Below are positions 36,609-48,570 of a stretch of 64,000 nucleotides of DNA, piece by piece. This DNA is from Primulina eburnea. Taxonomy: Eukaryota > Streptophyta > Magnoliopsida > Lamiales > Gesneriaceae. Numbering within the stretch: the stretch's first letter is position 1; each line of letters starts with the position of its first letter. The notes under the pieces were generated by a model. It was not told where the DNA came from. It ran no database searches and was given only the letters and a program-made list of their open reading frames with translations. The stretch covers positions 6,231,057 through 6,295,056 of the forward strand of contig NC_133118.1 of NCBI RefSeq assembly GCF_022965805.1. The letters run 5' to 3'. The position numbers and the translations under genes were made by a program.

Positions 36609-37324
36609 TAAGGAGAATTAACATGTTCAAAATAAGCCCGATTCCGAAGTAAAAATGTTCTTTTACTTCATTCGTTCCATCAAATAACGAAGTACATGAT
36701 CCAACATGGCTTCACGAGTTACATCGATTTACGAAGTAATTTATCCAGATGACTTCACAATTTTTGAATTGGGGATAAGTAAATGGTTTCTATAACTTTG
36801 ACACAATTTGATTTTTGTCAAATTATTTTTTGTTATATTACTTCATCATTTATTTGCAGTCTAGAAGTAATAAACCATATTTCACTGCAACCTAATTTGA
36901 ATAAAAAGTAATTGTTGATTATCTTTGAACTAAAATTTATGAAGTATTTGAATTACCTTTTTAAGTTCATTTTGTTTCATAAAGTAGTGAAGTTAAAAAA
37001 AATATTTTACATTTCACTAAAATTGAATAAATGTACAACAATACCATAATATCTACAATTAAAAATACATTATATTCACAAAATCACTCATTCAAAAAAT
37101 GAAAAATATATTGTAATCTTTAAGTAATTGGTTAAAAATTTCTCAACTACTAAAAAATTCAAATGAAATCAAACTTGACCTAAAAAATGTATCCACAATA
37201 CAACTCAAAAATTTATTACAATGTACATTACCCAGTTAGCAGTTAGGCACCCACATGAAGTAGACAAATTCGTTTTATTCACTTTTTACTTCATCATATT
37301 GAGATTGATTATAATATTGGTACT
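36609..37324. other. AT-rich intergenic DNA
   Basis: No gene recognised. Repeated GAAGTA/TACTTC words suggest a decayed repeat element. Confidence 0.4.
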
Positions 37325-37893
37325 TGATTTATCTTTCTAACTCAAATTTAATAGTTACAATGTTAAATTAGCTTAAGATCAACCCACATTAGTCTACTCA
37401 ATATTGGTGTCACTTGAATTAGTCAATTAACTTGCATTTTTTTTTTTAATTTTAGCTTTTCAATGAAGCACGTCATTATTTTTCGCTTCCACGTCAATAC
37501 ACTGATTAAAAGACTAAAGTCAAAAAGTGTACAAATAATTGGTTTAAGACCGAAATAAACCAACCACGTGACCAAAAAATAAAAAATATATATGCAAGTA
37601 ATATAACCAAAATATAATATTTTCCATTATCCTTTTTCTCCCTTGTATCATCTACTTACAATATGTCATGAACCATATTGGCGTCACCCGAATTATAGTT
37701 GAAAGAGACGCTAATAAACATTTTATTCTTTTCCTGGCTGCTAATACAAAGATGGCTTTGACTTGCGTAGGCATTTAATAACCATCGAATTATTCAATTG
37801 CACATAAATTGTATACTATCTTTTTGAGATATTAATAACTCCACATGAATTCACGTGAAATGACATAACGAGTCAACTTTGTGAAATAACTCC
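37325..37893. repeat. Dispersed repeat, copy 1
   Basis: Direct-orientation match to 60841-61404, sharing AACTCAAATTTAATAGTTAC, CCACATTAGTCTACTC and TTATTCTTTTCCTGGCTGC with scattered differences. The function is unknown. Confidence 0.85.
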
Positions 37894-39052
37894 ACATGAG
37901 TATCCACTCGAACATGGTTATGATATAATCCAAAATAGTCAATCAAACTTAAATCCAAAAAAATCGTAACCAAGTCATTATTGTGGTTGCGATTAACATA
38001 TCGTGTGGGTTGCAATTATTATGGTGAGGTCTTTCGATCATTCTCTACAATAAAACAAGTGGAAATGCTCATAAAACCTCAAAATGGTGACAAATAGACA
38101 TTTCTAGAAATTTTGGCACGTATATAGGGTCAAATGAGATTTTTCGAGAAATTTTCCAAAAACAGAAAGTTTGGAGATTTTGATATATACAAATCAATCG
38201 AATTCGATACCCTTTCATTTCTTTGTATTATGGTACTTTAATCTTTCCTACAGGTAAATTATGTGAATAGCCTATGTCATAAGGTTTTTGGAACAATTTA
38301 CAAAATTGGAGTTCGAGTTTCCTATGCAAAGTTATGAGCTCTACAAAAATTTCCAAAAACGAAAAAAGACCTAGGCGCTGAAGCGCCTTCTGGCGGCGCT
38401 GAAGCGCCTTCTGGCGGCGCTGAAGTGCAGGTACCTTATATTTTTGGCTTTGAGGTGCATTCTGGTGGAGCTTAGGCGCTTGCGGCTCAAAAAGTTTGCG
38501 TTGAAGTACCTTTTGGCAGTGCTGGTGTGCCTGTAGCTCGAATTTCTGGCGTTGAGGCATTCGATAGACGATGCTTAAGCGCTTTCTCAGATCAACTTAA
38601 TACTAAAATAGGCACTAAGTTGCACGAATTTCTCCCAATAGGATTATGAACTTGGCGGCTCTAGTACCACTAATATGTCATGCCAAAATACCAAAGTACA
38701 TGACGTCAGCGTTTTTTAACAATCATACAATCGTAAATAACAAGTATCTGAAGTAAAAAAATTTCAAATCAATTTATTTATTTCATAAAACGGAATATTG
38801 TCTTTAGAACTCCGAAACAACATCTCAAATCATAATAATGTTTTACCGCAGCGGAATATAAAATATAGCAAAAATGAAACTAAACAACATCAGTGGTCTT
38901 ATTTTTCTTCATTATCCCAAAAACTAGATATTATCTTCATCCTCGATCTTTTTCTTATTCTCATCTGAGAGGGGTTAGTAGTGGGTAAGTTATATAGTCA
39001 TCATTCAGCAAATGAGGGCGGAAATCATCCCAGTTTCAAAAATGAAACTAAA
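37894..39052. mobile_element. LTR-like segment of unidentified Gypsy-type family (F)
   Basis: Resembles the LTR organisation of the neighbours (CGCAGCGGAA word near 38850, GC-rich palindrome array, abrupt join at about 39053 to LTR A), but no TG...CA ends or internal region were recognised. The array at 38370-38580 uses GGCGCTGAAGCGCC units. Identity is tentative. Confidence 0.4.
38370..38580. repeat. GGCGCTGAAGCGCC palindrome array
   Basis: Two near-perfect units GGCGCTGAAGCGCCTTCT, then increasingly degenerate copies (GGCGCTGAAGTGC, GGAGCTTAGGCGC, GATGCTTAAGCGC) roughly 20-50 bp apart. Confidence 0.8.
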
Positions 39053-39788
39053 CAATCACCCGTCGATTCCCAACGAAGCCTCCAACAATAAAACTTCAAG
39101 AACACATCAATAACATAATTTTTCAGAAAACGCAGTTTGAGCAGTCCCACGAAAAACATCATAACTCACTCAAATTTTATCCAAATGTTTTGAATTTACT
39201 GTCAAATCAAAGGTATCGAAAAGTTCTACGTTTTTTATGTTGAAAGTTTTCCAAAAAGTCGACCGAAAAGTCGTAGTTTTTAAATTCACATCAAACTTCG
39301 AGTTTTGAGATCCAAAAACGTTTCAAAAGTGATCCAATCATTTTTGCTCAAACTTTCACATAATATACACATGTTTTTCATACAATAAACATCAAAATTA
39401 TTACTATGACAAGATCGGTGCAGAAACAAAATAATATACATGCCTTTGATTTTAAAATTTATCGAACCGACGATACCGACTCGGAGACGGAGTGAGGGTT
39501 GATCTGGGACGATGGTGGCTCGATTTTCTTGCACTAAAGCACACAAAAATTTGTTGGAATTGCTGAGAGAATGGGGCGGGTGCACTAGACACCAATAACC
39601 CTAGTTTTCTCTCTCAAAAATATTAAAAGTCTGAAAATAAAGTGTGAAGGAATTGTGTGTGTGTTTGTACATGAGTGTGTGTGTGTGTGAAATTAGGTGT
39701 GTGCGGGAGTTTTGTGAAATTAGGGGAATAAAGATTGGCTCAATTACCCAATTACCTTGCTAATTAAAATACTAACTCTATTAACAAT
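39053..39788 (-). repeat. 3' LTR of element A, inner part
   Basis: Matches about 58680-59303 of the other LTR (GTCGATTCCCAACGAAGCC at the left, CTAATTAAAATACTAACTCT at the right). Left of 39053 similarity stops abruptly. The outer part continues after B at 48571-48982. Confidence 0.8.
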
Positions 39789-39917
39789 TGTAATGCCCGG
39801 AAAATTAATCCCAGTAATCAGTAATTATTGAATTATAAGTTGATATGATTATGAAAGGATTAACCGAGACACGAAATAAGATTACACGTGAAAAGGAATG
39901 TCCGAGGACAGTAGCTG

Positions 39918-40150
39918 TGGCGCACATGCGCGAACCAATGCGCGCACATGCGCCAACAGGACAGAAGGTCTCGCGCATATGCGCGATGAATGTGCGCGCA
40001 TATGCGCGAGTTGTGCGGAACGCCACGGTAAACTCCAGTAGCCCTCGCGCATATGCGCGGAAAGAGTCGCGCATATGCGCGAGCTGCCGAGGCCGAATCC
40101 AGTAGGTCTCGCGCATATGCGCGGAAGATGTGGCGCATATGCGCGAGTCA
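39918..40150 (+). repeat. GCGCATATGCGC palindrome array of LTR B
   Basis: Eight copies arranged as four close pairs. Six carry the perfect core GCGCATATGCGC; the first pair has a CACATG centre. The same array is at 46720-46952 in the other LTR. Confidence 0.9.
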
Positions 40151-40191
40151 TGCAGAAGGAAAATTCGACATTTGGCAATTGCATGTACGTG

Positions 40192-40209
40192 TATATATAT
40201 ATATATACA
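40192..40209 (+). promoter_or_regulatory. TATA-type core promoter of LTR B
   Basis: A GTATATATATATATATAC run follows the palindrome array by about 45 bp; the equivalent in the 3' LTR (46994-47017) is 6 bp longer. Inferred core promoter. Confidence 0.5.
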
Positions 40210-41062
40210 TTGCAATTTATTTCTTTCAGAAACGAAAAATCGAGGAATTGAGAGAAATTTTTGGAATTTGATTTCAATTTCAATCGTGTGATCAATCCGT
40301 CCGTCTGAATTGTAATCCGACTTCAGTACTGTAATCCTATCGACGTAGGCTACACTTTGACGTAAGTTTTGCTACGTTTTGACATGCTTTGAAATTATGC
40401 TATTGTCAGAATTGAATAGGATTCATATATGATGTTCTTGACATGTTAGACATCATAGAATCGAAGTCAGATTTAGAAACGGACTGATTATGGAATTGTT
40501 ATGAATTTTTAGGGTATATTGATTTATACCGGACAGATTTGGATTATGGATTGATTATAGATGGTATTGGATATGAGTTATAGATTGTAAATGTTATCTG
40601 GTGAATTGGTATAGACGGGGATATTGGAATTGTACCGTTATACCGTTGATTTGGTATTAAATCCAGATTGATTAGATTGTTATGGAATTGACTGGTATAT
40701 TGATATGAGATTATTGATATTGTCAGTACCAGACAGACTGTGAATTCAGGACTTTGACTGAGCAGGAAACCGAGACTGCAACGAAAGGTATAAGTCAATG
40801 TGGTATTGGGAGATGGACTTGAGTCGGTTTAGACTTGGGTTTCCCTAAATCACATACTTTATTTTATTGCATGGATATTTGCATTACATTGATTAATGTA
40901 CTTGTTCTCTTGTATTTAGATGACAGGTATTAGACAAGTTATCTTGTGACAGAAGTGCCGGATAGTGGTGGTATCGCCACGGCACATTGCACTATGTCAC
41001 AAGATAGGATGCTAGCGATAGAGTTACAGTCCTTGACGGTTAGGTCAGGACACTGGATGTTT

Positions 41063-41262
41063 GGTTATATCGAGTAATGGAATCTATTACGGAATTCGAT
41101 ATAGGAACACCATATTTGGTTATATCGAGTAAAGGGTATTGGAATTCTTCTATTACGGAATTCGGTATAGGAATACCAGGGCACTGGTTATATCGAGTAA
41201 TAGAAATTATGGTTCCAGCCTTTACGGAATTCGATATAGGAATACCACATCTGGAAACCGGG
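41063..41262 (+). repeat. Three tandem copies with inverted arms in LTR B
   Basis: Each copy begins GGTTATATCGAGTAA and ends TTCGATATAGGAA(C/T)ACCA, so the two ends of each unit are roughly complementary. Units are about 55-75 bp. The same set lies at 47871-48070. Confidence 0.8.
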
Positions 41263-41762
41263 ATCCCTAGACTAGGATTGAGTCTAGTCTGAATTATGAG
41301 TAATGTCGACAGTTTTATTTGATATTGTTTATGTTTCAGATTTTGATACATATTCATGTTACCTGATTACATGCTTTATATTGTTTATATGATTGCATGT
41401 TTCATTGATTTATACTGGGGATTATATTCTCACCGGTATATCCGGCTGTTGTCTTGTCTGTATGTGTACTTGACAACAGGTGGGACAGGTCCAGGGTCGA
41501 GGAGATGAAGAGCTAGATCGTGATTAGAGTGGTGGCACCGGACTTGGACTAGATGTAGGGTTAAACACTTGACTTTAGTTTCAAACCCTAGTTTGAATAA
41601 ATGTTGAAATACAGGATTTGTATTTTATATACTGACATGTATATATATGTTGTATGTCACTACGTTCCGCATTTTAAAAAAAAATTAGACCCTGTTTATA
41701 ATTGATTAATTAGTCCCAAAGATGATTAAGAACTTGATTAGCGTCCGGGTCCCCACAACAGG

Positions 41763-41774
41763 TGGTATCAGAGC
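41763..41774 (+). other. Primer-binding site of element B (tRNA-iMet)
   Basis: TGGTATCAGAGC, five bases after the LTR end, is complementary to the initiator tRNA-Met 3' end. Confidence 0.9.
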
Positions 41775-41996
41775 GATAGATCCTTGAGATTGAGATAGGA
41801 GATAGTGAGCGGGGTAGAATGTGTTTTCTTTCCTGCTTTTGATTGCTAGCATGATTCTTGTTTTAATACATGTTACCTGACTTATCTGTTATTGATATGG
41901 TATTGTGTATTATTGGAATGGATCAGCTGTAAGATGATCCAGGGAGGCTTGAAATAGGATTATTGTTGGAATTGCTAACCCTTTTGGTTATCAGAT

Positions 41997-43502
41997 ATGC
42001 CTCCGAGGAGAATGCCAGAACAGGGGAGTACCTCGAATCCTCCCATGGATGTGACACCTACAGCAATGGAGAAATTGCTGAAACGGTTCAAGTCATTTCA
42101 TCCACCGACTTTGAAAGGAACGGAGAACTCCGTGGAATGTGAGAGTTGGTTGGACGACATTGAATCACTGTTTGACTCGTTGGAGTATACTGAGGAAAAG
42201 AGGGCGAAACTAATAATACACCAGTTGCATGACGTTGCTAAACACAGGTGGATCACGACTAGAAGGGCATTGGAACAGAGAGGTATGGCCATTACCTGGA
42301 ATGTGTTTAAGACTGAATTCTATCTACGGTTCTTTCCAGTTTCTTATAGGAAGGACAAGGGAGCCGAGTTTGCGAACCTGAAACAAGGCCAGTTGAACAT
42401 TGAGGATTATGTGGCTAAGTTTTCTACTCTGCTCCGATTTGCCCCTCATGTGGCAGGAAGTGATGAGGCCGTAGCAGACCAGTTCATAAATGGCCTAAAT
42501 CCTGAGATTTTTACGCTGGTAAATACTGGGAGGCCCAACAACTTCACCGATGCCCTAAACAGAGCCAAGGGAGCCGAGGCAGGCTTGATGAGGCAGAGAG
42601 AGGCTTCATTTGTGCTTCCAGCACCGGGACAGCAACAACCACCTCCTCGATTTGAAGGAGGCAGCAGCAGCGGTACCGGGAAGAAGGATTTCTTGAAGGC
42701 TAGAGGAAAGCAATTCAAGAAATCAGGGACTACCTCGTCCAGTTCGAGTGGCTCTAGACAGACCGGCCAGAGCCAGAGCTATGCAGGACCATACTGTGGT
42801 ACTTGTGGAGGAAGACATTCCACAGATCAGTGCCGAGGAGTAGTTGGCAGCTGTCGTATCTGTAAACAGCAGGGACACTTTGCCCGAGTGTGTCCCCAGA
42901 GGAGTGCCCAGGGATCACAGGTTGCTGAGTCATCTGGATCAGCGGCTCAGGCAGGGAGACGATCTTCTGCCGTTCATTCCTTTCAGCCAGCACCGTCTAC
43001 TCTGTCACAGCAGAGGCCAGGAGGGGGCCAGATCGCGAGCCAGCCTCCGAGACAGCAGGCCAGAGTTTTTGCTTTGACCGAGGAGCAGGCACAAGATGCA
43101 CCTGATGATGTAGTTGCAGGTAACTGTTTTATTTCTGGTTATCCTGCTTATGTACTGATTGATACTGGTGCGTCACATACTATAATGTCTGAGCGATTTG
43201 ATTTAATGCATTCATTGCCTGTTGAGTCCTTAGCTACTGTAGTATCTGTCACGTCTCCGTTAGGAACAGGTTTGATATCGGTGAAATCTGTGAAATCGTG
43301 TATACTGCAGTACGATGGGCATACGATTGAGTTAGACTGTATTGTGCTTGGTTTATCTGATTTTGATTGTATTGTCGGCATCGACATGTTGACCAAGTAC
43401 CGAGCTACAGTCGATTGTTTCCACAAGATAGTTCGATTCAGACCTGAGATGGCAAAGGAGTGGAATTTTATGGTAAGGGTTCGCGTGCTAGAATTCCTTT
43501 GA
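41997..43502 (+). CDS. Gag-protease ORF of element B
   Basis: 501 codons from [11 protein letters not shown]. Retrotransposon gag core at about 40-200 ([24 protein letters not shown]), low-complexity linker, two zinc knuckles ([13 protein letters not shown] and [14 protein letters not shown]) near 265-300, and an aspartic protease with [13 protein letters not shown] near 385. It forms the particle and matures the polyprotein. The true product should continue into RT, but the frame changes just after AKEWNF at about 43466: the RT reading [12 protein letters not shown] is one base back. This ORF then ends after eleven unrelated residues. Confidence 0.9.
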   Translation: MPPRRMPEQGSTSNPPMDVTPTAMEKLLKRFKSFHPPTLKGTENSVECESWLDDIESLFDSLEYTEEKRAKLIIHQLHDVAKHRWITTRRALEQRGMAITWNVFKTEFYLRFFPVSYRKDKGAEFANLKQGQLNIEDYVAKFSTLLRFAPHVAGSDEAVADQFINGLNPEIFTLVNTGRPNNFTDALNRAKGAEAGLMRQREASFVLPAPGQQQPPPRFEGGSSSGTGKKDFLKARGKQFKKSGTTSSSSSGSRQTGQSQSYAGPYCGTCGGRHSTDQCRGVVGSCRICKQQGHFARVCPQRSAQGSQVAESSGSAAQAGRRSSAVHSFQPAPSTLSQQRPGGGQIASQPPRQQARVFALTEEQAQDAPDDVVAGNCFISGYPAYVLIDTGASHTIMSERFDLMHSLPVESLATVVSVTSPLGTGLISVKSVKSCILQYDGHTIELDCIVLGLSDFDCIVGIDMLTKYRATVDCFHKIVRFRPEMAKEWNFMVRVRVLEFL

Positions 43503-46492
43503 TATCTGCAATAAATATGACTCGATTATTGCAGAAAGGAGCGGATGGATTCCTGGTATATTTAGTTGACTTACTGAAAACGAGCCCATCATTGGCAGAT
43601 TTGCCAGTGGTGTGTGAGTTTGCTGATGTCTTTCCAGATGAGATTCCTGGATTGCCTCCGATTCGAGAGATAGACTTCGGCATTGAGTTAATGCCAGGAA
43701 CAGTTCCGATTTCGAGAGCTCCTTACAGGATGGCACCGATCGAGTTGAAAGAGTTGAAAGAACAGTTGGAGGATTTATTGGCCAAGGGTTACATTAGACC
43801 TAGTGTATCTCCTTGGGGTGCTCCAGTACTGTTCGTGAGAAAGAAGGATGGGTCGATGAGACTTTGTATCGACTACAGGCAACTGAACAAGGCAACGGTA
43901 AAGAATAAATATCCATTGCCTCGTATTGATGATCTGTTTGATCAGTTGCAAGGTTCATCTGTGTATTCCAAGATCGACTTGAGATCTGGATACCATCAAC
44001 TTAGAGTCAGGGATTCTGATATCTCAAAGACAGCATTCAGAACCAGGTATGGACACTATGAATTTATTGTCATGCCATTTGGTTTGACGAATGCACCAGC
44101 GGTATTTATGGGATTGATGAACCGCGTCTTTCAGAAATACTTGGATGATTTTGTTATCATATTCATTGATGATATCTTGATTTATTCAAAGAATATGATT
44201 GAACATGCTAATCATCTGAGGACTGTGTTGAGAATTTTGAGGGCAGAGAAACTGTATGCTAAATTGTCGAAATGCGAGTTTTGGCTGAAACAGGTTGTGT
44301 TTTTGGGTCACATTATATCGGGAGACGGTATATCAGTTGATCCTAGTAAGGTTGAAGCCGTGATGAGTTGGCCGAGACCTATATCTGTACCAGAAATTCG
44401 CAGTTTTATGGGTTTGGCAGGATATTATCGACGATTTATTAAAGATTTCTCGAGTATTGCCAAACCGATTACGCAGTTAACTCAGAAGAATGCTCCATTC
44501 GTGTGGACAGAAGACTGTGAATCCAGTTTTCTTGAGTTGAAAAAGAGACTGACCAGTTCGCCTGTGTTGACGATTCCTTCAAGCACTGGTGGATTTGTTG
44601 TTTATTGTGATGCATCTCACCGAGGATTGGGTTGTGTTTTGATGCAGCGAGAGCATGTGATTGCTTATACCTCAAGACAGTTGAAACCCCATGAAACTCG
44701 TTACCCAATTCATGATCTTGAATTGGCAGCCATAGTCTTTGCATTGAGGATATGGCGGCATTATCTGTACGGTGAAAAATTTGAGATATATTCTGATCAC
44801 AAAAGCTTGAAATATCTGTTTTCGCAATCAGAGCTGAATATGAGACAGCGGAGATGGCTGGATTTACTGAAAGACTTTGATTGTGAGATTAAGTATTATC
44901 CAGGGAAGTCCAATGCAGCAGCAGATGCGTTGAGTCGAAAGGTATGTGCACTATCCTTATCGACGATAGGTGTCTCGAATTTGATAGAAGACTGCTGTTT
45001 GTCTGGATTAGCTTTTGAGACGGATTGTCAGCCTCTAAGATTATATGCAATTCGAGCTGAACCAGAATTGACATTGAGAATCAAAGAGGCGCAGAAAATT
45101 GATCAGAACGTACAGAATTCGATTGCGATGGTTAGATCTGGACATCAATCGGAATATCAGGTTCGTGACAATGTCTTGTATGTGAATAATCGTCTTGTTG
45201 TGCCAAATGTTTCAGATTTGAGACAGCGGATATTGACAGAAGCGCACAACAGTCGTTTTAGCATTCATCCTGGTGGCAAGAAAATGTATAATGATTTAAA
45301 GACACAGTATTGGTGGAAACAAATGAAATCTGATGTGACTGAATTTGTAGCCAAGTGTCTGAATTGCCAACAGGTGAAGGCTGAAAGAAAGAAACCAGGA
45401 GGATTGTTACAGAGTTTGTCCATTCCTGAATGGAAATGGAATCACATTTCCATGGATTTTGTGACACAGTTACCGAGATCCTCCCGAGGTTGTGATGCGA
45501 TTTGGGTCGTGATTGATCGATTGACCAAATCTGCATGTTTTATTCCATACAAGATGACGTATCGATATGATCAGATGGCTGAGATTTATGTCAAGGAAGT
45601 GGTAAGATTACACGGAGTGCCGAAGTCGATTGTTTCAGACCGTGACCCTCGGTTTACATCGCACTTCTGGCAGAGTCTGCAGCAAGCTCTTGGTACGAAG
45701 TTACATCTTAGTACCGCATATCATCCACAGACTGATGGACAGTCAGAGAGTACGATTCAGACATTGGAAGATATGCTGAGAGCAATAGTGCTGGATTTTA
45801 GCACTAATTGGCAAGATGCACTGCCACTTTGTGAATTTTCGTACAACAATAGCTATCAAACGAGTATTGAAATGGCACCATTTGAAGCGTTGTACGGAAA
45901 GAAATGTCGATCCCCTCTTTACTGGGATAATATCTCTGAAGTTCCTGAAACTGGACCGGATATGATCAGAGATATGACTGAGAAAGTAAAGCTGATTCAG
46001 AAGAAAATGAAGGCAGCTCAGGACAGACAAGCCAAATATGCCAACCTCAGACGACGACCGTTGGTATTTGAGGCTGGAGACCGAGTGTTCCTGAAAATTT
46101 CACCTTTCAGAGGAGTTGTCAGATTTGGCAAGAAAGGGAAGTTGTCTCCACGATACTTCGGTCCATATGAGATCCTTGAGAAGATAGGAGATCGTGCCTA
46201 TCGACTCGCCTTACCGCCTTCATTATCCGGAATACATGATGTCTTTCATGTATCTATGCTGCTGAAATATCTCCCTGATGATTCCCATGTTATTCAACCA
46301 GACGAGACTGAGCTGGATGAGACATTGAGTTATGTCGAAAAACCGATCCAGATTATCGATCGTAAAGAAAAACAGCTCAGAACGAAAATGATTCCATTGG
46401 TGAAAGTTCAATGGACTCGTCATGGTGTTGAAGAAGCCACGTGGGAAACTGAATCTGACATGAGACAGGAATTCCCAGCCTTGTTTCACTGA
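43460..46492 (+). CDS. RT-RNase H-integrase ORF of element B
   Basis: About 1,010 codons with no internal stop. The first in-frame ATG is not at the displayed start (GTG), so translation needs a frameshift or a restored base. Order: reverse transcriptase ([28 protein letters not shown]; catalytic FIDDIL near residue 234), RNase H ([13 protein letters not shown] near 382; DHKSLKYLF), integrase ([11 protein letters not shown] and CLNCQQ near 595-640; [15 protein letters not shown] and PQTDGQSE as the DDE set) and a C-terminal chromodomain-like region. All catalytic motifs look intact. It provides cDNA synthesis and insertion. Confidence 0.9.
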   Translation: MEFYGKGSRARIPLISAINMTRLLQKGADGFLVYLVDLLKTSPSLADLPVVCEFADVFPDEIPGLPPIREIDFGIELMPGTVPISRAPYRMAPIELKELKEQLEDLLAKGYIRPSVSPWGAPVLFVRKKDGSMRLCIDYRQLNKATVKNKYPLPRIDDLFDQLQGSSVYSKIDLRSGYHQLRVRDSDISKTAFRTRYGHYEFIVMPFGLTNAPAVFMGLMNRVFQKYLDDFVIIFIDDILIYSKNMIEHANHLRTVLRILRAEKLYAKLSKCEFWLKQVVFLGHIISGDGISVDPSKVEAVMSWPRPISVPEIRSFMGLAGYYRRFIKDFSSIAKPITQLTQKNAPFVWTEDCESSFLELKKRLTSSPVLTIPSSTGGFVVYCDASHRGLGCVLMQREHVIAYTSRQLKPHETRYPIHDLELAAIVFALRIWRHYLYGEKFEIYSDHKSLKYLFSQSELNMRQRRWLDLLKDFDCEIKYYPGKSNAAADALSRKVCALSLSTIGVSNLIEDCCLSGLAFETDCQPLRLYAIRAEPELTLRIKEAQKIDQNVQNSIAMVRSGHQSEYQVRDNVLYVNNRLVVPNVSDLRQRILTEAHNSRFSIHPGGKKMYNDLKTQYWWKQMKSDVTEFVAKCLNCQQVKAERKKPGGLLQSLSIPEWKWNHISMDFVTQLPRSSRGCDAIWVVIDRLTKSACFIPYKMTYRYDQMAEIYVKEVVRLHGVPKSIVSDRDPRFTSHFWQSLQQALGTKLHLSTAYHPQTDGQSESTIQTLEDMLRAIVLDFSTNWQDALPLCEFSYNNSYQTSIEMAPFEALYGKKCRSPLYWDNISEVPETGPDMIRDMTEKVKLIQKKMKAAQDRQAKYANLRRRPLVFEAGDRVFLKISPFRGVVRFGKKGKLSPRYFGPYEILEKIGDRAYRLALPPSLSGIHDVFHVSMLLKYLPDDSHVIQPDETELDETLSYVEKPIQIIDRKEKQLRTKMIPLVKVQWTRHGVEEATWETESDMRQEFPALFH

Positions 46493-46552
46493 TGTAAATA
46501 CGTACTCGATTGTAATTACATTTCTTCTTAAGGATATGATTTGAATGCCTGT

Positions 46553-46570
46553 GATTTCGAGGACGAAATC
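46553..46570 (+). other. Pre-PPT hairpin of element B
   Basis: GATTTCG and CGAAATC flank loop AGGA: a perfect 7-bp stem, eight bases before the PPT AGAGGGGGAGAAA (46578-46590). Confidence 0.75.
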
Positions 46571-46577
46571 GTATCTT

Positions 46578-46590
46578 AGAGGGGGAGAAA
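46578..46590 (+). other. Polypurine tract of element B
   Basis: AGAGGGGGAGAAA directly precedes the 3' LTR TGTAATGCCC. Confidence 0.9.
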
Positions 46591-48565
46591 TGTAATGCCC
46601 GGAAAATTAATCCCAGTAATCAGTAATTATTGAATTATAAGTTGATATGATTATGAAAGGATTAACCGAGACACGAAATAAGATTACACGTGAAAAGGAA
46701 TGTGCGAGGACAGTAGCTGTGGCGCACATGCGCGAACCAATGCGCGCACATGCGCCAACAGGACAGAAGGTCTCGCGCATATGCGCGATGAATGTGCGCG
46801 CATATGCGCGAGTTGTGCGGAACGCCACGGTAAACTCCAGTAGCCCTCGCGCATATGCGCGGAAAGAGTCGCGCATATGCGCGAGCTGCCGAGGCCGAAT
46901 CCAGTAGGTCTCGCGCATATGCGCGGAAGATGTGGCGCATATGCGCGAGTCATGCAGAAGGAAAATTCGACATTTGGCAATTGCATGTACGTGTATATAT
47001 ATATATATATATATACATTGCAATTTATTTCTTTCAGAAACGAAAAATCGAGGAATTGAGAGAAAGTTTTGGAATTTGATTTCAATTTCAATCGTGTGAT
47101 CAATCCGTCCGTCTGAATTGTAATCCGACTTCAGTACTGTAATCCTATCGACGTAGGCTACACTTTGACGTAAGTTTTGCTACGTTTTGACATGCTTTGA
47201 AATTATGCTATTGTCAGAATTGAATAGGATTCATATATGATGTTCTTGACATGTTAGACATCATAGAATCGAAGTCAGATTTAGAAACGGACTGATTATG
47301 GAATTGTTATGAATTTTTAGGGTATATTGATTTATACCGGACAGATTTGGATTATGGATTGATTATAGATGGTATTGGATATGAGTTATAGATTGTAAAT
47401 GTTATCTGGTGAATTGGTATAGACGGGGATATTGGAATTGTACCGTTATACCGTTGATTTGGTATTAAATCCAGATTGATTAGATTGTTATGGAATTGAC
47501 TGGTATATTGATATGAGATTATTGATATTGTCAGTACCAGACAGACTGTGAATTTAGGACTTTGACTGAGCAGGAAACCGAGACTGCAACGAAAGGTATA
47601 AGTCAATGTGGTATTGGGAGATGGACTTGAGTCGGTTTAGACTTGGGTTTCCCTAAATCACATACTTTATTTTATTGCATGGATATTTGCATTACATTGA
47701 TTAATGTACTTGTTCTCTTGTATTTAGATGACAGGTATTAGACAAGTTATCTTGTGACAGAAGTGCCGGATAGTGGTGGTATCGCCACGGCACATTGCAC
47801 TATGTCACAAGATAGGATGCTAGCGATAGAGTTACAGTCCTTGACGGTTAGGTCAGGACACTGGATGTTTGGTTATATCGAGTAATGGAATCTATTACGG
47901 AATTCGATATAGGAACACCATATTTGGTTATATCGAGTAAAGGGTATTGGAATTCTTCTATTACGGAATTCGGTATAGGAATACCAGGGCACTGGTTATA
48001 TCGAGTAATAGAAATTATGGTTCCAGCCTTTACGGAATTCGATATAGGAATACCACATCTGGAAACCGAGATCCCTAGACTAGGATTGAGTCTAGTCTGA
48101 ATTATGAGTAATGTCGACAGTTTTATTTGATATTGTTTATGTTTCAGATTTTGATACATATTCATGTTACCTGATTACATGCTTTATATTGTTTATATGA
48201 TTGCATGTTTCATTGATTTATACTGGGGATTATATTCTCACCGGTATATCCGGCTGTTGTCTTGTCTGTATGTGTACTTGACAACAGGTGGGACAGGTCC
48301 AGGGTCGAGGAGATGAAGAGCTAGATCGTGATTAGAGTGGTGGCACCGGACTTGGACTAGATGTAGGGTTAAACACTTGACTTTAGTTTCAAACCCTAGT
48401 TTGAATAAATGTTGAAATACAGGATTTGTATTTTATATACTGACATGTATATATATGTTGTATGTCACTACGTTCCGCATTTTAAAAAAAAATTAGACCC
48501 TGTTTATAATTGATTAATTAGTCCCAAAGATGATTAAGAACTTGATTAGCGTCCGGGTCCCCACA
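46591..48565 (+). repeat. 3' LTR of element B
   Basis: 1,975 bp, near-identical to the 5' LTR; five substitutions and three extra TA units. Confidence 0.95.
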
Positions 48566-48570
48566 ACAAT

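Larger units (their letters stand above)
39789..41757 (+). repeat. 5' LTR of element B
   Basis: TGTAATGCCCGG to GGTCCCCACA. Order inside: palindrome array 39918-40150, TA-rich TATA region 40192-40209, leader, and a triple tandem repeat at about 41063-41262. Confidence 0.95.
39789..48565 (+). mobile_element. Complete young Gypsy element B (probably Tekay/Del-like)
   Basis: LTRs of 1,969 and 1,975 bp, perfect ACAAT duplication (39784-39788 and 48566-48570), tRNA-iMet PBS, PPT, and gag-protease plus RT-RNaseH-integrase ORFs in different frames. I count five substitutions and a 6-bp TA-length difference between LTRs. A C-terminal chromodomain-like region ([28 protein letters not shown]) suggests a chromovirus such as Tekay/Del. 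Confidence 0.95.

Noticed and set aside
39918..40150. CRISPR-like array
   Set aside because: Plant DNA; units are palindromes with irregular spacing, inside an LTR, with no cas genes.
39805..40295. Overlapping ORFs on both strands across the palindrome array (RAYAR/RICA-like peptides)
   Set aside because: They arise from the CG-rich palindromes being open in several frames and recur in both LTRs; no start context or conserved domain.
43455..43480. Programmed -1 frameshift signal in element B
   Set aside because: No XXXYYYZ heptamer or clear downstream pseudoknot; simple loss of one T explains the frame better. Kept only as an alternative.
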